From Flemingiibacterium sp045636145 (lineage in GTDB: Bacteria > Bacillota > Clostridia > Oscillospirales > CAG-272): a stretch of 53,544 nucleotides of DNA. The DNA is taken from contig JAZTWV010000003.1 of NCBI GenBank assembly GCA_045636145.1, positions 1 through 53,544 of the forward strand, given 5' to 3'. Position numbers and translations under genes: made by a program. The notes beneath the pieces were generated by a model that saw only the letters and a program-made list of their open reading frames with translations, did not search any database and was not told the DNA's origin. Shown piece by piece: positions 32,563 to 41,154 of the stretch (the stretch's first letter is position 1; the number at the start of each line of letters is the position of its first letter).

Positions 32563-33975
32563 TTAAAATCTGAAATAAAGGAATGGATTATACGAGGAAT
32601 CCACAAGATATGCAAGGCATACAAGCACCGCCGCGATGCCGCCGCACGCGGCAATGCCACGGCAGAGCGAATATTTTTCCGTCAGCGTATAGTAAAGCTT
32701 TTTCGGCAGAGGGGTACACGCAATGATAAGCACCGCGAAGAATGCAAGATTTCGTACAAGGTTGTATATATCAAGCTGACACACGAAGCCTGCGGTGCCA
32801 ATACCGAACATATTTCCGAGATATACCGCGCCTGCACCCAGGTCCTCAAACACAAACAGAAGCCATCCGAAAAGGACGAAGAACAGAGTATAGATGTGTG
32901 AGATGACGGCAGGAGCTTTTTCGAGAAGCTTTAAGAGGAACAGCTTTTCTGCCATGAGCAGAACGAAATAGTAAAGCCCCCAGAGAATATAGTTCCAGCT
33001 TGCACCGTGCCAGAAGCCGGTAAGAAACCAGACAACAAGAATGTTGCGTATGTTTACAAGCTTGGAACAGCGATTTCCGCCAAGGGGGATGTACACATAT
33101 TCCCTGAACCATGTTCCAAGGGAAATATGCCATCTGCGCCAAAATTCGGTGATGCTTTTTGAAATATAGGGGTAGTTGAAGTTTTCGAGGAACCTAAAGC
33201 CGATCATTTTGCCAAGACCGATCGCCATATCCGAATATCCCGAAAAATCGAAGTAAATCTGGAAAGAATAGCATATCATACCGATCCACGCACCCATAAC
33301 AGTGCGCTCATCGGTGGGGAAATCCCGGAAATATTCCCATAGCTGTCCCGCTGTGTTGGCAAGAAGCACTTTTTTGCACATGCCGGCAATAAAAGTGCGT
33401 GTTCCCTCAGCAAAAAGAGAGATGCTGTGTGTGCGCTCGGTAAGCTGGTCGTCAACATCCTTGTAGCGGACTATAGGACCGGCAATAAGCTGAGGATAAA
33501 GGGTCACATATGCGCCGAATGCGGCTATATTTTTCTGTGCGCGGGTGTCGAGACGGTAAACGTCGATAACATAGGAGAGCGCCTGAAATGTGTAGAACGA
33601 TATTCCGATGGGAAGCTCCAGACCGAGAAGGGGGAGCTTTGAGAGTCCGGGAATAAGCCTTAGATTTGTTATAAAGAAGTCGTAATACTTGAAAAAGCCG
33701 AGAATGGCGAGATTAAACACAACCGCGGCGCAAAGCCACTGCTTTGCACGCTTTTTGTTTCCTGCGGCAAGTCCCTTCTCGACGAGCAGACCGAAAATGT
33801 AGTCCGCCGTGATGGTGAATATCATGAGGAACACATATACAGGCTCGCCCCAGCCGTAGAAGATCAGGCTGAAAAGGAGCAGGACGGCATTTCGTGCTTT
33901 AAGGGGGACTATAAAATATACAAGCAGAGTGGCGGTCAAATAAAGAAGCAAAAATTCAAGACTTGAAAAGACCAT
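32563..33975 (-). CDS. MBOAT-family membrane O-acyltransferase
   Basis: The 470-residue product has about 10-12 transmembrane segments and the family motif WRRWHISLGTWFREYVYIPLGG (key residues W, R, R, W, H), followed by GFWHGASWNYILWG carrying the invariant catalytic His (about 320-335). It resembles AlgI, which passes acetyl groups across the membrane for polysaccharide O-acetylation. It is paired with the DHHW gene. It could instead serve teichoic acid or capsule; no polymer genes are adjacent. Confidence 0.9.
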   Translation of the reverse strand: MVFSSLEFLLLYLTATLLVYFIVPLKARNAVLLLFSLIFYGWGEPVYVFLMIFTITADYIFGLLVEKGLAAGNKKRAKQWLCAAVVFNLAILGFFKYYDFFITNLRLIPGLSKLPLLGLELPIGISFYTFQALSYVIDVYRLDTRAQKNIAAFGAYVTLYPQLIAGPIVRYKDVDDQLTERTHSISLFAEGTRTFIAGMCKKVLLANTAGQLWEYFRDFPTDERTVMGAWIGMICYSFQIYFDFSGYSDMAIGLGKMIGFRFLENFNYPYISKSITEFWRRWHISLGTWFREYVYIPLGGNRCSKLVNIRNILVVWFLTGFWHGASWNYILWGLYYFVLLMAEKLFLLKLLEKAPAVISHIYTLFFVLFGWLLFVFEDLGAGAVYLGNMFGIGTAGFVCQLDIYNLVRNLAFFAVLIIACTPLPKKLYYTLTEKYSLCRGIAACGGIAAVLVCLAYLVDSSYNPFLYFRF

Positions 33976-34081
33976 ATATTAAAGTTACCTTTCGGCGATA
34001 TTGTCGGTTATTATAGTCCATTATACTACAGGAAAACAATCAAAGCAAGCATATGTGTGAAAACAGTGTGTAAATTTTACA

Positions 34082-34137
34082 TTTTTTTTGCGCCACGGCG
34101 CAAAAAAAATACCCCCGATACGTTTTGGTATCGGGGG
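34082..34137 (-). terminator. Terminator of the SDR gene, with a second AT-flanked hairpin
   Basis: On the minus strand, the stem CCCCCGATAC/GTATCGGGGG (34112-34137) is followed by TATTTTTTTT. Next to it a second palindrome, GCGCC/GGCGC flanked by T8 and A8 (34082-34109), can form an additional hairpin. It ends the SDR gene at 34150. Confidence 0.88.
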
Positions 34138-34149
34138 AAAGGTGTGTAA

Positions 34150-35007
34150 TTATACGCCCGAATAAGCGGCAAATCCGCCGTCGACGGGAACTACAACGCC
34201 GTTGACAAAGCCGGAAGCCTTGTTGTCAACAAGCCAGAGAAGTGTGCCGATGAGATCGTCGGTCTCGCCGAAGCGACCCATGGGGGTATGATTAAGTATC
34301 TTCTCGGAACGAGCGGTGAGAGAACCGTCCGGATTGAAGAGAAGTGCGTGATTCTGATTGGTACAGAAGAAGCCGGGAGCGATAGCATTTACGCGGATTC
34401 CAACCTTGGAGAAGTGAACTGCAAGCCACTGTGTGAAGTTGGAAACAGCCGCCTTTGCACCGGAGTATGCGGGGATCTTGGTGAGAGGGGAGAACGCGTT
34501 CATGGAAGAAACGTTAAGAATAACGGTGTCGCCCTTCTTAGCCATGTCTTTTGCAAATACCTGAGTGGGAAGCAGAGTTCCGAGGAAGTTTAAGTTGAAT
34601 ACGAAGCCGATACCGTCGGGATCGAGGTCGAAGAATGTTTTTACATCCTCGGCAGTGCTCTCAAGATCTTCGGGGAAGAGGTATTCCTTGGTGGTTGTTC
34701 CCTTGGGGTTGTTTCCGCCTGCACCGTTGAGAAGAATGTCCACAGTGCCGAATTTTGCGAGAATTTTTTCGCGTGCAGCTTCAAGGCTTGCCTTGTCGAG
34801 CACGTTTGCCGCAACTGCCATAGCAGTACCGCCCTCCGCTGTAATAGCGTCAACGACTGTCTGAGCTGCTTCTTCTCTGAGGTCGCATACGGCAACCTTA
34901 GCGCCGCAGGCAGCAAGAGCCTTGGCAAATTCGGAGCAAAGCACACCGCCGCCGCCTGTAACAAGCGCAGTCTTTCCGGAAAGATCAATGTTAAAAGGTA
35001 ATTTCAT
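34150..35007 (-). CDS. SDR-family oxidoreductase, D-mannonate oxidoreductase type
   Basis: The 285-residue product has the N-terminal Rossmann motif TALVTGGGGVLCSEFAKALA (about 13-32), the NGAGGNNPKG segment (about 93), the catalytic Ser (NVSSMNAF) and the YxxxK pair (YSGAKAAVSNF). The segment FFDLDPDGIGFVFNLNFLG is characteristic of the SDR D-mannonate oxidoreductase/UxuB-type group that reduces fructuronate in hexuronate breakdown. No uxuA, kdgK or transporter is adjacent. The gene stands alone with its own terminator. Confidence 0.82.
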   Translation of the reverse strand: MKLPFNIDLSGKTALVTGGGGVLCSEFAKALAACGAKVAVCDLREEAAQTVVDAITAEGGTAMAVAANVLDKASLEAAREKILAKFGTVDILLNGAGGNNPKGTTTKEYLFPEDLESTAEDVKTFFDLDPDGIGFVFNLNFLGTLLPTQVFAKDMAKKGDTVILNVSSMNAFSPLTKIPAYSGAKAAVSNFTQWLAVHFSKVGIRVNAIAPGFFCTNQNHALLFNPDGSLTARSEKILNHTPMGRFGETDDLIGTLLWLVDNKASGFVNGVVVPVDGGFAAYSGV

Positions 35008-35180
35008 AGTATTTCTCCTTTCGAGTAATAGCTTTACGTATATTTTAACTTATACGAATGCGAAATGAAAGAGATTTCTATGATATTTCAAATTTTTTTA
35101 CTTTAGTATAAAAAATCACACATAAAAGCATTTGAAAATTATATTTTTAACCCGACCGATAATAGAAGGTATGTGCCGAC

Positions 35181-36146
35181 TTACAGTTTCGAAATCATCT
35201 CGCCAAGCCCCTTTACGGTGCAGTTGGCAGGATCGTCTGCGGTGGTTATGGCAAGATTCAATTTAACGCCGACATATTCGCTGATGCCGGGTAACGCGGC
35301 ACCGCCACCCACAAGGATTATACGGTCTACACTTGATGGGGTTTCGCCCCGATAAGGCAGATTTTCCATAAGTTTTGAGAGGGTATTCACAACTCCGCCG
35401 ATTTGTGAATTACAGCATTCAAGCAGAACATCCGAGGATATTTGTACACGCTTCGGCATACCCGTTGAGCCGTCAATACCCGTAAATACGGCATCCTCGG
35501 TTGCTTCGCAGAGTGAAAGCCTGTGCTTTGCCTCTCTTGCGGAGCTTTGAGTTACGGCAAGACCGTAATTCCTGCGAAGATGCGACATTATGCCGTTATC
35601 CGCCGCATCTCCTGCACCGATCAGCGTTTCGGCGCGCATAAGCTCTCCTGAGCGTATATACGAAGCTTCGATGCTTCCGGCACCGATATCGCAGATAACA
35701 GTGCCGCTCAGTGCTTCTGCTTCATCCGGCTCAGGTGTAAATCCGCTTCCGAGAAGAGACGCGAGAGAAGAATCCACAATAGACACATGACCTGTGCGGC
35801 AATCTGACAGTGCCCTTTTTAAAAGCTCTCGGCTTGCAGTACCAAGACCGTATCTGGCGGATGCTATAATATGTTTTTTTGCGCGCGGTGCGGCAATTTC
35901 AAGAAAACGGTCAAGAATCTCCGCCGCTAAATTGAAATCCGTTATACTGCCGCCGCTCATGGGACGGCGTACAGTAACCGTACCGGGGGCGCGTGCGCTG
36001 ATAAGAAGCGCCTCTGTGCCAACCGCCACTACGTTGCCTTTTGTATCAACTGCGGCAACGTTCGGCTCGCGCAGAACGATACCCTTGTCGCGGTGGAATA
36101 TTCTTACCGCCCTTGTTCCGAAATCAACTCCCAGATATACAGACAT
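35181..36146 (-). CDS. Divergent MreB-like actin-family protein
   Basis: MreB forms membrane-bound filaments guiding wall synthesis. The 321-residue product has the actin-fold motifs: VDFGTRAVRIF (phosphate 1), KGIVLREPNVAAVD, ICDIGAGSIEASYI (phosphate 2; typical MreB is DIGGGTTE) and LVGGGAALPGISEYV (adenosine). The phosphate 2 loop and a normally GGDxFD region (here GAGDAADNG) differ from canonical MreB. It may be a specialised paralogue. It directly follows maf (start one base past the maf stop), as mreB does in many Firmicutes. I use the ATG at 36146; a GTG three codons upstream is possible. mreC and mreD are not present. Confidence 0.8.
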   Translation of the reverse strand: MSVYLGVDFGTRAVRIFHRDKGIVLREPNVAAVDTKGNVVAVGTEALLISARAPGTVTVRRPMSGGSITDFNLAAEILDRFLEIAAPRAKKHIIASARYGLGTASRELLKRALSDCRTGHVSIVDSSLASLLGSGFTPEPDEAEALSGTVICDIGAGSIEASYIRSGELMRAETLIGAGDAADNGIMSHLRRNYGLAVTQSSAREAKHRLSLCEATEDAVFTGIDGSTGMPKRVQISSDVLLECCNSQIGGVVNTLSKLMENLPYRGETPSSVDRIILVGGGAALPGISEYVGVKLNLAITTADDPANCTVKGLGEMISKL

Positions 36147-36147
36147 A

Positions 36148-36768
36148 TTATTCACTTACCTTTCCGATATAGTCATCGGCGTGGAGTCCGAAATCACGTG
36201 CCAGCATTTTTCGCATAAGGGAGATCGGGAGTCCCACAACGTTGTAGTAATCGCCGTGAAGCTCCGAAACGAAGATTCCGCCGAACCCTTGGATGCCGTA
36301 TGAGCCGGCTTTGTCCATAGGCTCACCGGTGTCCACGTAGTATCGTACCTCGCCTTCTCCAAGCTTTGCAAATACCACCTTGGTTTCCTCCGCTTCGCAT
36401 ACCGCGATTTTTTGTCCGCCGATTCTTCCTATAAGCGCAATGCCGGTGAATACCGAATGCTCGCGGTCGGATAGGGACATAAGCGTATTATATGCGTCGT
36501 TCGCATCTTTAGGCTTGCCCAGCACCCGAACTCCGTCAAATACCACTGTGTCTGAACCAAGCACGATGTAATCTCCCTCAATATGAAGCTTGTCTGCCAC
36601 AGCCTCAGCTTTGCGCCGTGCAAGCTCACATACAAGTGCATCAGGCGGCATTTCGCCTTCAATATTTTCGTCGCAGTCCGATACGATCACCTCAAAATCC
36701 ATGCCCAGCATGGCAAGTATCTCACGGCGGCGAGGGGAGTTTGAAGCTAAAATGAACTTAGGGGTCAT
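36148..36768 (-). CDS. maf: Maf-family nucleotide pyrophosphatase
   Basis: Maf proteins hydrolyse dTTP/UTP or modified nucleotides and are linked to septum and growth control. The 206-residue product has the signature LASNSPRRREILAMLG (about 7-22), GSDTVV near 71, and the conserved YVDTGEPMDKAGSYGIQGFGG (key residues Y, T, E, P, D, K, G, Y). It overlaps the DUF4321 gene by four bases (ATGA) and precedes the MreB-like gene, matching the maf-mre arrangement of Bacillus. Membership is certain; exact substrate is not. Confidence 0.93.
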   Translation of the reverse strand: MTPKFILASNSPRRREILAMLGMDFEVIVSDCDENIEGEMPPDALVCELARRKAEAVADKLHIEGDYIVLGSDTVVFDGVRVLGKPKDANDAYNTLMSLSDREHSVFTGIALIGRIGGQKIAVCEAEETKVVFAKLGEGEVRYYVDTGEPMDKAGSYGIQGFGGIFVSELHGDYYNVVGLPISLMRKMLARDFGLHADDYIGKVSE

Positions 36769-37019
36769 TTTGCAAGTGCCCTCCCTATAATGAGTGAGAG
36801 TATGATAAACAGCACCACTGCAAGAGTCAGATTTATGCTTATTGCGAATGTGAGCTGTATTATGCCAAGATCAAGAGTCAGCGGTGAATTCATGCCGAAG
36901 TCAATGCCGAATGCCAGCCACGACACCGCGGGAATACTGCGGCACAGATTGCCTGCAAATGTGCCCACCACAATTCCCACAAGCACAAGGAATGTATTGT
37001 AAAGCTTGCTTTTTGCCAT
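36765..37019 (-). CDS. DUF4321 small membrane protein
   Basis: The 84-residue product has two hydrophobic segments (about 6-24 and 50-78). The pattern LVGIVVGTFAGNL, LAFGIDFG and LDLGIIQLTFAISINLTLA resembles the DUF4321 family of Clostridia, which often sits next to maf and mre genes. Start is the ATG at 37019 after AAAGGAG; a longer upstream frame is excluded for lack of a ribosome binding site. It overlaps maf by four bases. Function unknown; a role near the cell-wall elongation machinery is inferred only from place. Confidence 0.82.
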   Translation of the reverse strand: MAKSKLYNTFLVLVGIVVGTFAGNLCRSIPAVSWLAFGIDFGMNSPLTLDLGIIQLTFAISINLTLAVVLFIILSLIIGRALAK

Positions 37020-37053
37020 GATATATCTCCTTTGGTTATACTTTTCGATGAAA

Positions 37054-37503
37054 TCAGTTCTTGCCCGTTGAGCCGAAGCCGCCGGCGCCGCGCGATGTCT
37101 CGTCAAGCTCATCTGCTTCTATAAACGCGGCGTGCATGACGGGAACGAACATAAGCTGTGCTATGCGCTCACCGCGAACAATGGTGTAGGGAGTGCCTGA
37201 GCGGTTAATAAGAGATACGGAAATTTCGCCCCGATAATCGCTGTCAATAACCCCGATCCCGTTTGCAAGAGTAATGCCGTGCTTTGTGGAAAGTCCGCTT
37301 CTTGCGGCGATGATCGCCACAACGCCGAAGCTTTCGGGAGATATGGCGATGCCGGTGGGAATTACTGCTTTTCCGCCAGGCTCAATGGTTATATCCTCGT
37401 CTGCCGCGGACCGAAGGTCCACCGCCGCAGACCCCGGAGTTGCGTATTCCGGAACGGATATGCCCTCTCGCAGGAGCTTGATTTTTACCTTTATATCGTT
37501 CAT
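37054..37503 (-). CDS. dut: Deoxyuridine 5'-triphosphate nucleotidohydrolase (dUTPase)
   Basis: Dut converts dUTP to dUMP, keeping uracil out of DNA. The 149-residue trimeric-type enzyme shows the five motifs: PGSAAVDLRSA (motif 1), ARSGLSTKHGI (2 to 3), GVIDSDYRGEISV (3), RGERIAQLMFVPV (4) and GAGGFGSTGKN (5, Phe-containing tail). It overlaps the U32 gene by four bases (ATGA). Confidence 0.96.
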   Translation of the reverse strand: MNDIKVKIKLLREGISVPEYATPGSAAVDLRSAADEDITIEPGGKAVIPTGIAISPESFGVVAIIAARSGLSTKHGITLANGIGVIDSDYRGEISVSLINRSGTPYTIVRGERIAQLMFVPVMHAAFIEADELDETSRGAGGFGSTGKN

Positions 37504-39548
37504 TTTGCAATTCTCCTTATTTTTCCGTTTTTTGGGGATACACTTCCCGAAATCAGTGCCGCCGCATATTCACGGGACTCGTCTGTGAAAATATAATGTC
37601 CTCCGACGATGCGGTAACGGCAAAGCTCGTCTTTTTTGTCCTCCATGTACAGGGGAACGCTGTTGTACATGATGTTGCGGTGCTTCCATGCGCGTGTGAT
37701 GGGGAAATCCGTGCCCTTGCGGTCGCGTATGGTGAGAAGCCCTCGCTTTTGGCATTCTTCGCAGGAATAGAGGTCGCGTATCGCACATTTTTCAAGCGTC
37801 ATAAGCGGAATCCTACCGTACACTACGGGAGCAAGTCCGAGATCACGAATTTGGGGAAGCGTAAGCTCGGGGGATGCCATGAGATCGGCAAATCCGAGAT
37901 CTGCCATGACCTCGGCGGTGTATCTGTTGAAGATGTTCAGCCTGAAGTCGCCCTGAACGGTCATTCCTGCTTCCTTTGCCATGCTGATGTGACCGATGTT
38001 TGATACAAGTGCCAGGCGGATTCCGGCATTATATGCTATCTTCAGCATATCCCGTATCTCCTGCGCCTCCGAATCAAATATTACGGGCGGAATTATAACT
38101 CCGCTGACATGATCTGTCATGTGAGGGGCGAATTTTTCAATCGGGATATATACCGTGTCAAACTCCGCCGCGTTTTCGGGGATATCCTCATATGAAAGAA
38201 ATCGCGCTGTTTTTGCCTTGGTGAGAGACGGTTTCTGCGGCTCGTAAAGCTTGTGGGGAAGCTTCGACTCTCTTGTGGGCATAAGCCGCGCCGATATGGC
38301 ATCCACAGCCTCACGGCGAAGTGCGTTTATGGCAGACAGGGGCAGAATAAGTCCGTCGTCAAGCTTTATACTGCCGCTTCCCATGATGAACGGAGTGTTT
38401 CCAAGCTTTTCAAGGTTTTTCATTACCGACTCGTATGTTAGAGGTTGATTTATTGCCTGTGTTGGAATCTCACCCTCTACGGTGACGGAAATTTCCCCAA
38501 GCTCTGCCGTAAGGCGGACAGGCTTGCCTGATTCTGCGATGAAATGCATATTCAGGGGACGGCGGCGGTCTTTGATATGCTCTTTGTAGTCTGCGGCTTT
38601 TGTGCCTGTCAGGGCGGCGGTGTCGGACTTATCCGAATCCGTGCGCACGCCGAGCATATTCTTATTTGTTTTACCTGTGAAATATCCGTCGGTAAAGCCG
38701 CTTCTTGAAAAGAGAGCCTTAAGCTTTGAAATTTCCTCCGGTGAAGCGTTTCTTCCCTCGTCAAGAAGCTTTCTGTATATACTTGTAACGCCAAAAACGT
38801 ATTCGGGGGATTTCATGCGTCCCTCTATTTTCAGGGATGCCGCACCGAGGGACAGAATGTCCGTGATGTGAGATGCAAGGCACATATCCTTAAGGCTGAG
38901 GGCATATGTGTCGGGGCAGTTCTTTTTGTCGCTTCTGTAGGGGAGTCTGCAAGGCTGGGCGCACTCACCGCGGTTTCCGCTTCTGCCTCCGATAAGGGAG
39001 CTTGCAAGGCATCCTCCAGATTGGGAAACGCAGATAGCTCCGTGTATAAACAGCTCTGTTTCAATAGGGGAGCTTTTGCAAAGGGAGGCAAGGTCGGAAA
39101 ATGACAGCTCCCGTGCCGCCACCATTCTTGAAAATCCCATATCTGCAAATATTCTTGCGGCATCGGTATTGTGTCCCATTGCCTGAGTGCTTGCGTGAAG
39201 CTCAAGGTCGGGGAAGTATTTGTGTATGAGCCGCGCCGCCCCAAGGTCTGCCACGATAAGGGCATCCGCCCCAAGGGTGTACAGCTCCTCAACATACTTT
39301 AAAACGTCGTACATTTCACGGTCGTGCACCAAGGTATTAAGTGTGATATTTGTTTTTACGCCGTAAAGGCGGCATTTCCTTATAGCATCTTTTAGTGCGT
39401 CGCCTGAGAAATTCTTGGCGTTTATACGGGCGTTGAACGCCGCTCCGCCGAAATATACGGCATCGGCACCGCCTGCAATGGCGGCATCGAGGGCTTCGGG
39501 GGAGCCGGCAGGTGCTAACAGTTCAGGAATGTGTACGTTTTTATACAT
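37500..39548 (-). CDS. U32-family protein (RlhA/YhbU-type, DUF3656)
   Basis: The 682-residue product starts with the family motif LLAPAGSPEALDAAIAGGAD, has ELFIHGAICVSQSGGC and the cysteine-containing NRGECAQPCRLPY (about 195-207), and a long C-terminal region with cysteines in SCEECQKRGLL. The U32 family includes E. coli RlhA (23S rRNA C2501 hydroxylation) and the UbiU/V and TrhP types; its older label is collagenase-like peptidase. The Cys cluster suggests an Fe-S cluster. The likely job is RNA modification, by family. It overlaps dut. Confidence 0.9.
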   Translation of the reverse strand: MYKNVHIPELLAPAGSPEALDAAIAGGADAVYFGGAAFNARINAKNFSGDALKDAIRKCRLYGVKTNITLNTLVHDREMYDVLKYVEELYTLGADALIVADLGAARLIHKYFPDLELHASTQAMGHNTDAARIFADMGFSRMVAARELSFSDLASLCKSSPIETELFIHGAICVSQSGGCLASSLIGGRSGNRGECAQPCRLPYRSDKKNCPDTYALSLKDMCLASHITDILSLGAASLKIEGRMKSPEYVFGVTSIYRKLLDEGRNASPEEISKLKALFSRSGFTDGYFTGKTNKNMLGVRTDSDKSDTAALTGTKAADYKEHIKDRRRPLNMHFIAESGKPVRLTAELGEISVTVEGEIPTQAINQPLTYESVMKNLEKLGNTPFIMGSGSIKLDDGLILPLSAINALRREAVDAISARLMPTRESKLPHKLYEPQKPSLTKAKTARFLSYEDIPENAAEFDTVYIPIEKFAPHMTDHVSGVIIPPVIFDSEAQEIRDMLKIAYNAGIRLALVSNIGHISMAKEAGMTVQGDFRLNIFNRYTAEVMADLGFADLMASPELTLPQIRDLGLAPVVYGRIPLMTLEKCAIRDLYSCEECQKRGLLTIRDRKGTDFPITRAWKHRNIMYNSVPLYMEDKKDELCRYRIVGGHYIFTDESREYAAALISGSVSPKNGKIRRIAK

Positions 39549-39595
39549 AAGTGTTCACTTTCCGGTTTTAGTTGATATATTTTGTATGTAACCCC

Positions 39596-39624
39596 TTGCA
39601 ATTTCTTTAAATACAAGGTATAAT
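39596..39624 (+). promoter_or_regulatory. Promoter of the lipoprotein gene (sigma-A type)
   Basis: TTGCAA (39596-39601), 17 bases and TATAAT (39619-39624) lead into the lipoprotein gene, with a leader of about 95 nucleotides. It may drive the plus-strand run to proB. Confidence 0.75.
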
Positions 39625-39726
39625 ATAGACATTAGGATGTACCTACATTATATTATAATATAAAACACGCGATTTGCAAAGACTATTTGCGAAAATTTTT
39701 AAAAAAATTCCAAAGGAGATATACCA

Positions 39727-40305
39727 ATGAAAAAAACAGCTCTTATTTTGACAGCCCTTATCCTCTCCGCATCTCTTGCCACCGCTTGCGGCGTTAAGAA
39801 CGAAAGTGCGGTTTACACAGATGTTCCCGAATACACCGAGGGCGTGGCAGACGCTTCGGGCTATGAAAGCACATGGAGCGGCATTAAGTTTACCCCATCC
39901 GAGAATATTACCATGTCTGACGAGGCGGAGCTTGCTGAAATCGAAGCCATGGGTGACGGTGCTGTATATGAGATGATGGCAACCGATAACACCAATTACG
40001 ATACAGTGCTTGTGAGAACCATATCTGCTCCCGACGGTATGAGCTTCGAGGATTATCTTGCCGCTCAGCTTGAGAGCATCAAGGCGCAGTATGAAGCGAA
40101 CGGACTTGCTGTCAGCTACGAGGAGCTTGACAACCGCGTGTTTGGCGGCAGAGAATATAACGGCTCGCTGTACACTGTCAGCATGAACGACACGGCAATA
40201 TACCAGTGCGTATACCATGCAATGCTGGGTGATCGCATCTGCGAGGTGTATTTCACCTATTCCGATGAGGCGGCATTCAACGGTCTTCTTAACTGCTTTG
40301 AATAA
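39727..40305 (+). CDS. Predicted lipoprotein of unknown function
   Basis: The 192-residue product has a lipoprotein signal peptide (MKKTALILTALILSASLATA) with lipobox LATAC, Cys at residue 21, so it is likely anchored outside the membrane. The mature part (about 22-192) is acidic, with a run of Glu/Asp and a compact C-terminal half (about 70-190) that I do not recognise. It sits 21 bases upstream of proB and may be co-transcribed with it, though a link to proline synthesis is not evident. Confidence 0.8.
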   Translation: MKKTALILTALILSASLATACGVKNESAVYTDVPEYTEGVADASGYESTWSGIKFTPSENITMSDEAELAEIEAMGDGAVYEMMATDNTNYDTVLVRTISAPDGMSFEDYLAAQLESIKAQYEANGLAVSYEELDNRVFGGREYNGSLYTVSMNDTAIYQCVYHAMLGDRICEVYFTYSDEAAFNGLLNCFE

Positions 40306-40326
40306 GTAATTTTCGGAGAAAAAGAA

Positions 40327-41115
40327 ATGAGCATTCTTGATAAAAGCTCCAGAATCGTTGTGAAGATAGGCTCAAATACCCTGACTCATCAGACGGGAAA
40401 TCTTGATCTTCGCAGAATGGAGCTTCTTGTGCGGATATTGTCCGATTTTAAAAATGCAGGACACGAAGTGGTGCTTGTAAGCTCAGGCGCGGTTGCGGCA
40501 GGCATATCCAGACTGAATCTCGGACGCCGTCCTGAGAGCACAGAGGAAAAACAGGCACTTGCCGCCATCGGTCAGGCAGAGCTTATGCAGGTGTATGAGC
40601 AGTTTTTTGCCACATACGGTCATACCGTAGGGCAGATGCTTATGACAAAGGACATAATCGACAACGACGTGCGCCGCACAAATGCAAAAAACACATTCCG
40701 CGAGCTTTTGAAGCTTGGATGTGTTCCAATTGTAAACGAAAATGACCCTATTTCGGTTGAGGAGCTTAAATTCGGCGGAAACGATACTCTTTCCGCCTAT
40801 GTGGCACTTGTATGTGGAGCGGATCTTCTTATAAATATGTCGGATATCGACGGTCTTTTTGACAGTGATCCGAGAAATAATCCCTCGGCGAAGCTTATTG
40901 ACCGCGTTGACGTTATAGACGATACCGTTATATCCTACGCCGGCGGTGCAGGCACTGACCGCGGTACGGGCGGTATGATTACAAAAATAAAGGCGGCACA
41001 GCTTGTTACAGAAGCCGGAATCCCCATGCTTATAGTAAACGGTAAAAATCCGGAGGTGCTTTACGACATTTGCGACGGAAAGCACGTGGGTACATATTTC
41101 GCCGCAAGAAAGTAG
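40327..41115 (+). CDS. proB: Glutamate 5-kinase
   Basis: ProB phosphorylates glutamate, the first and feedback-controlled step of proline synthesis. The 262-residue product has the kinase fold motifs VKIGSNTL (about 12-19), VSSGAVAAGISRL, VNENDPIS and TDRGTGGMITKIKAA. It lacks the C-terminal PUA domain of many ProB proteins (about 370 residues), like other short forms known. proA is not adjacent, so the pathway is split. A ribosome binding site, GGAG, precedes the ATG. Confidence 0.95.
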   Translation: MSILDKSSRIVVKIGSNTLTHQTGNLDLRRMELLVRILSDFKNAGHEVVLVSSGAVAAGISRLNLGRRPESTEEKQALAAIGQAELMQVYEQFFATYGHTVGQMLMTKDIIDNDVRRTNAKNTFRELLKLGCVPIVNENDPISVEELKFGGNDTLSAYVALVCGADLLINMSDIDGLFDSDPRNNPSAKLIDRVDVIDDTVISYAGGAGTDRGTGGMITKIKAAQLVTEAGIPMLIVNGKNPEVLYDICDGKHVGTYFAARK

Positions 41116-41154
41116 GACAAAATCGGCACAGCGCAGGTACAGGGGAGTGATGAT

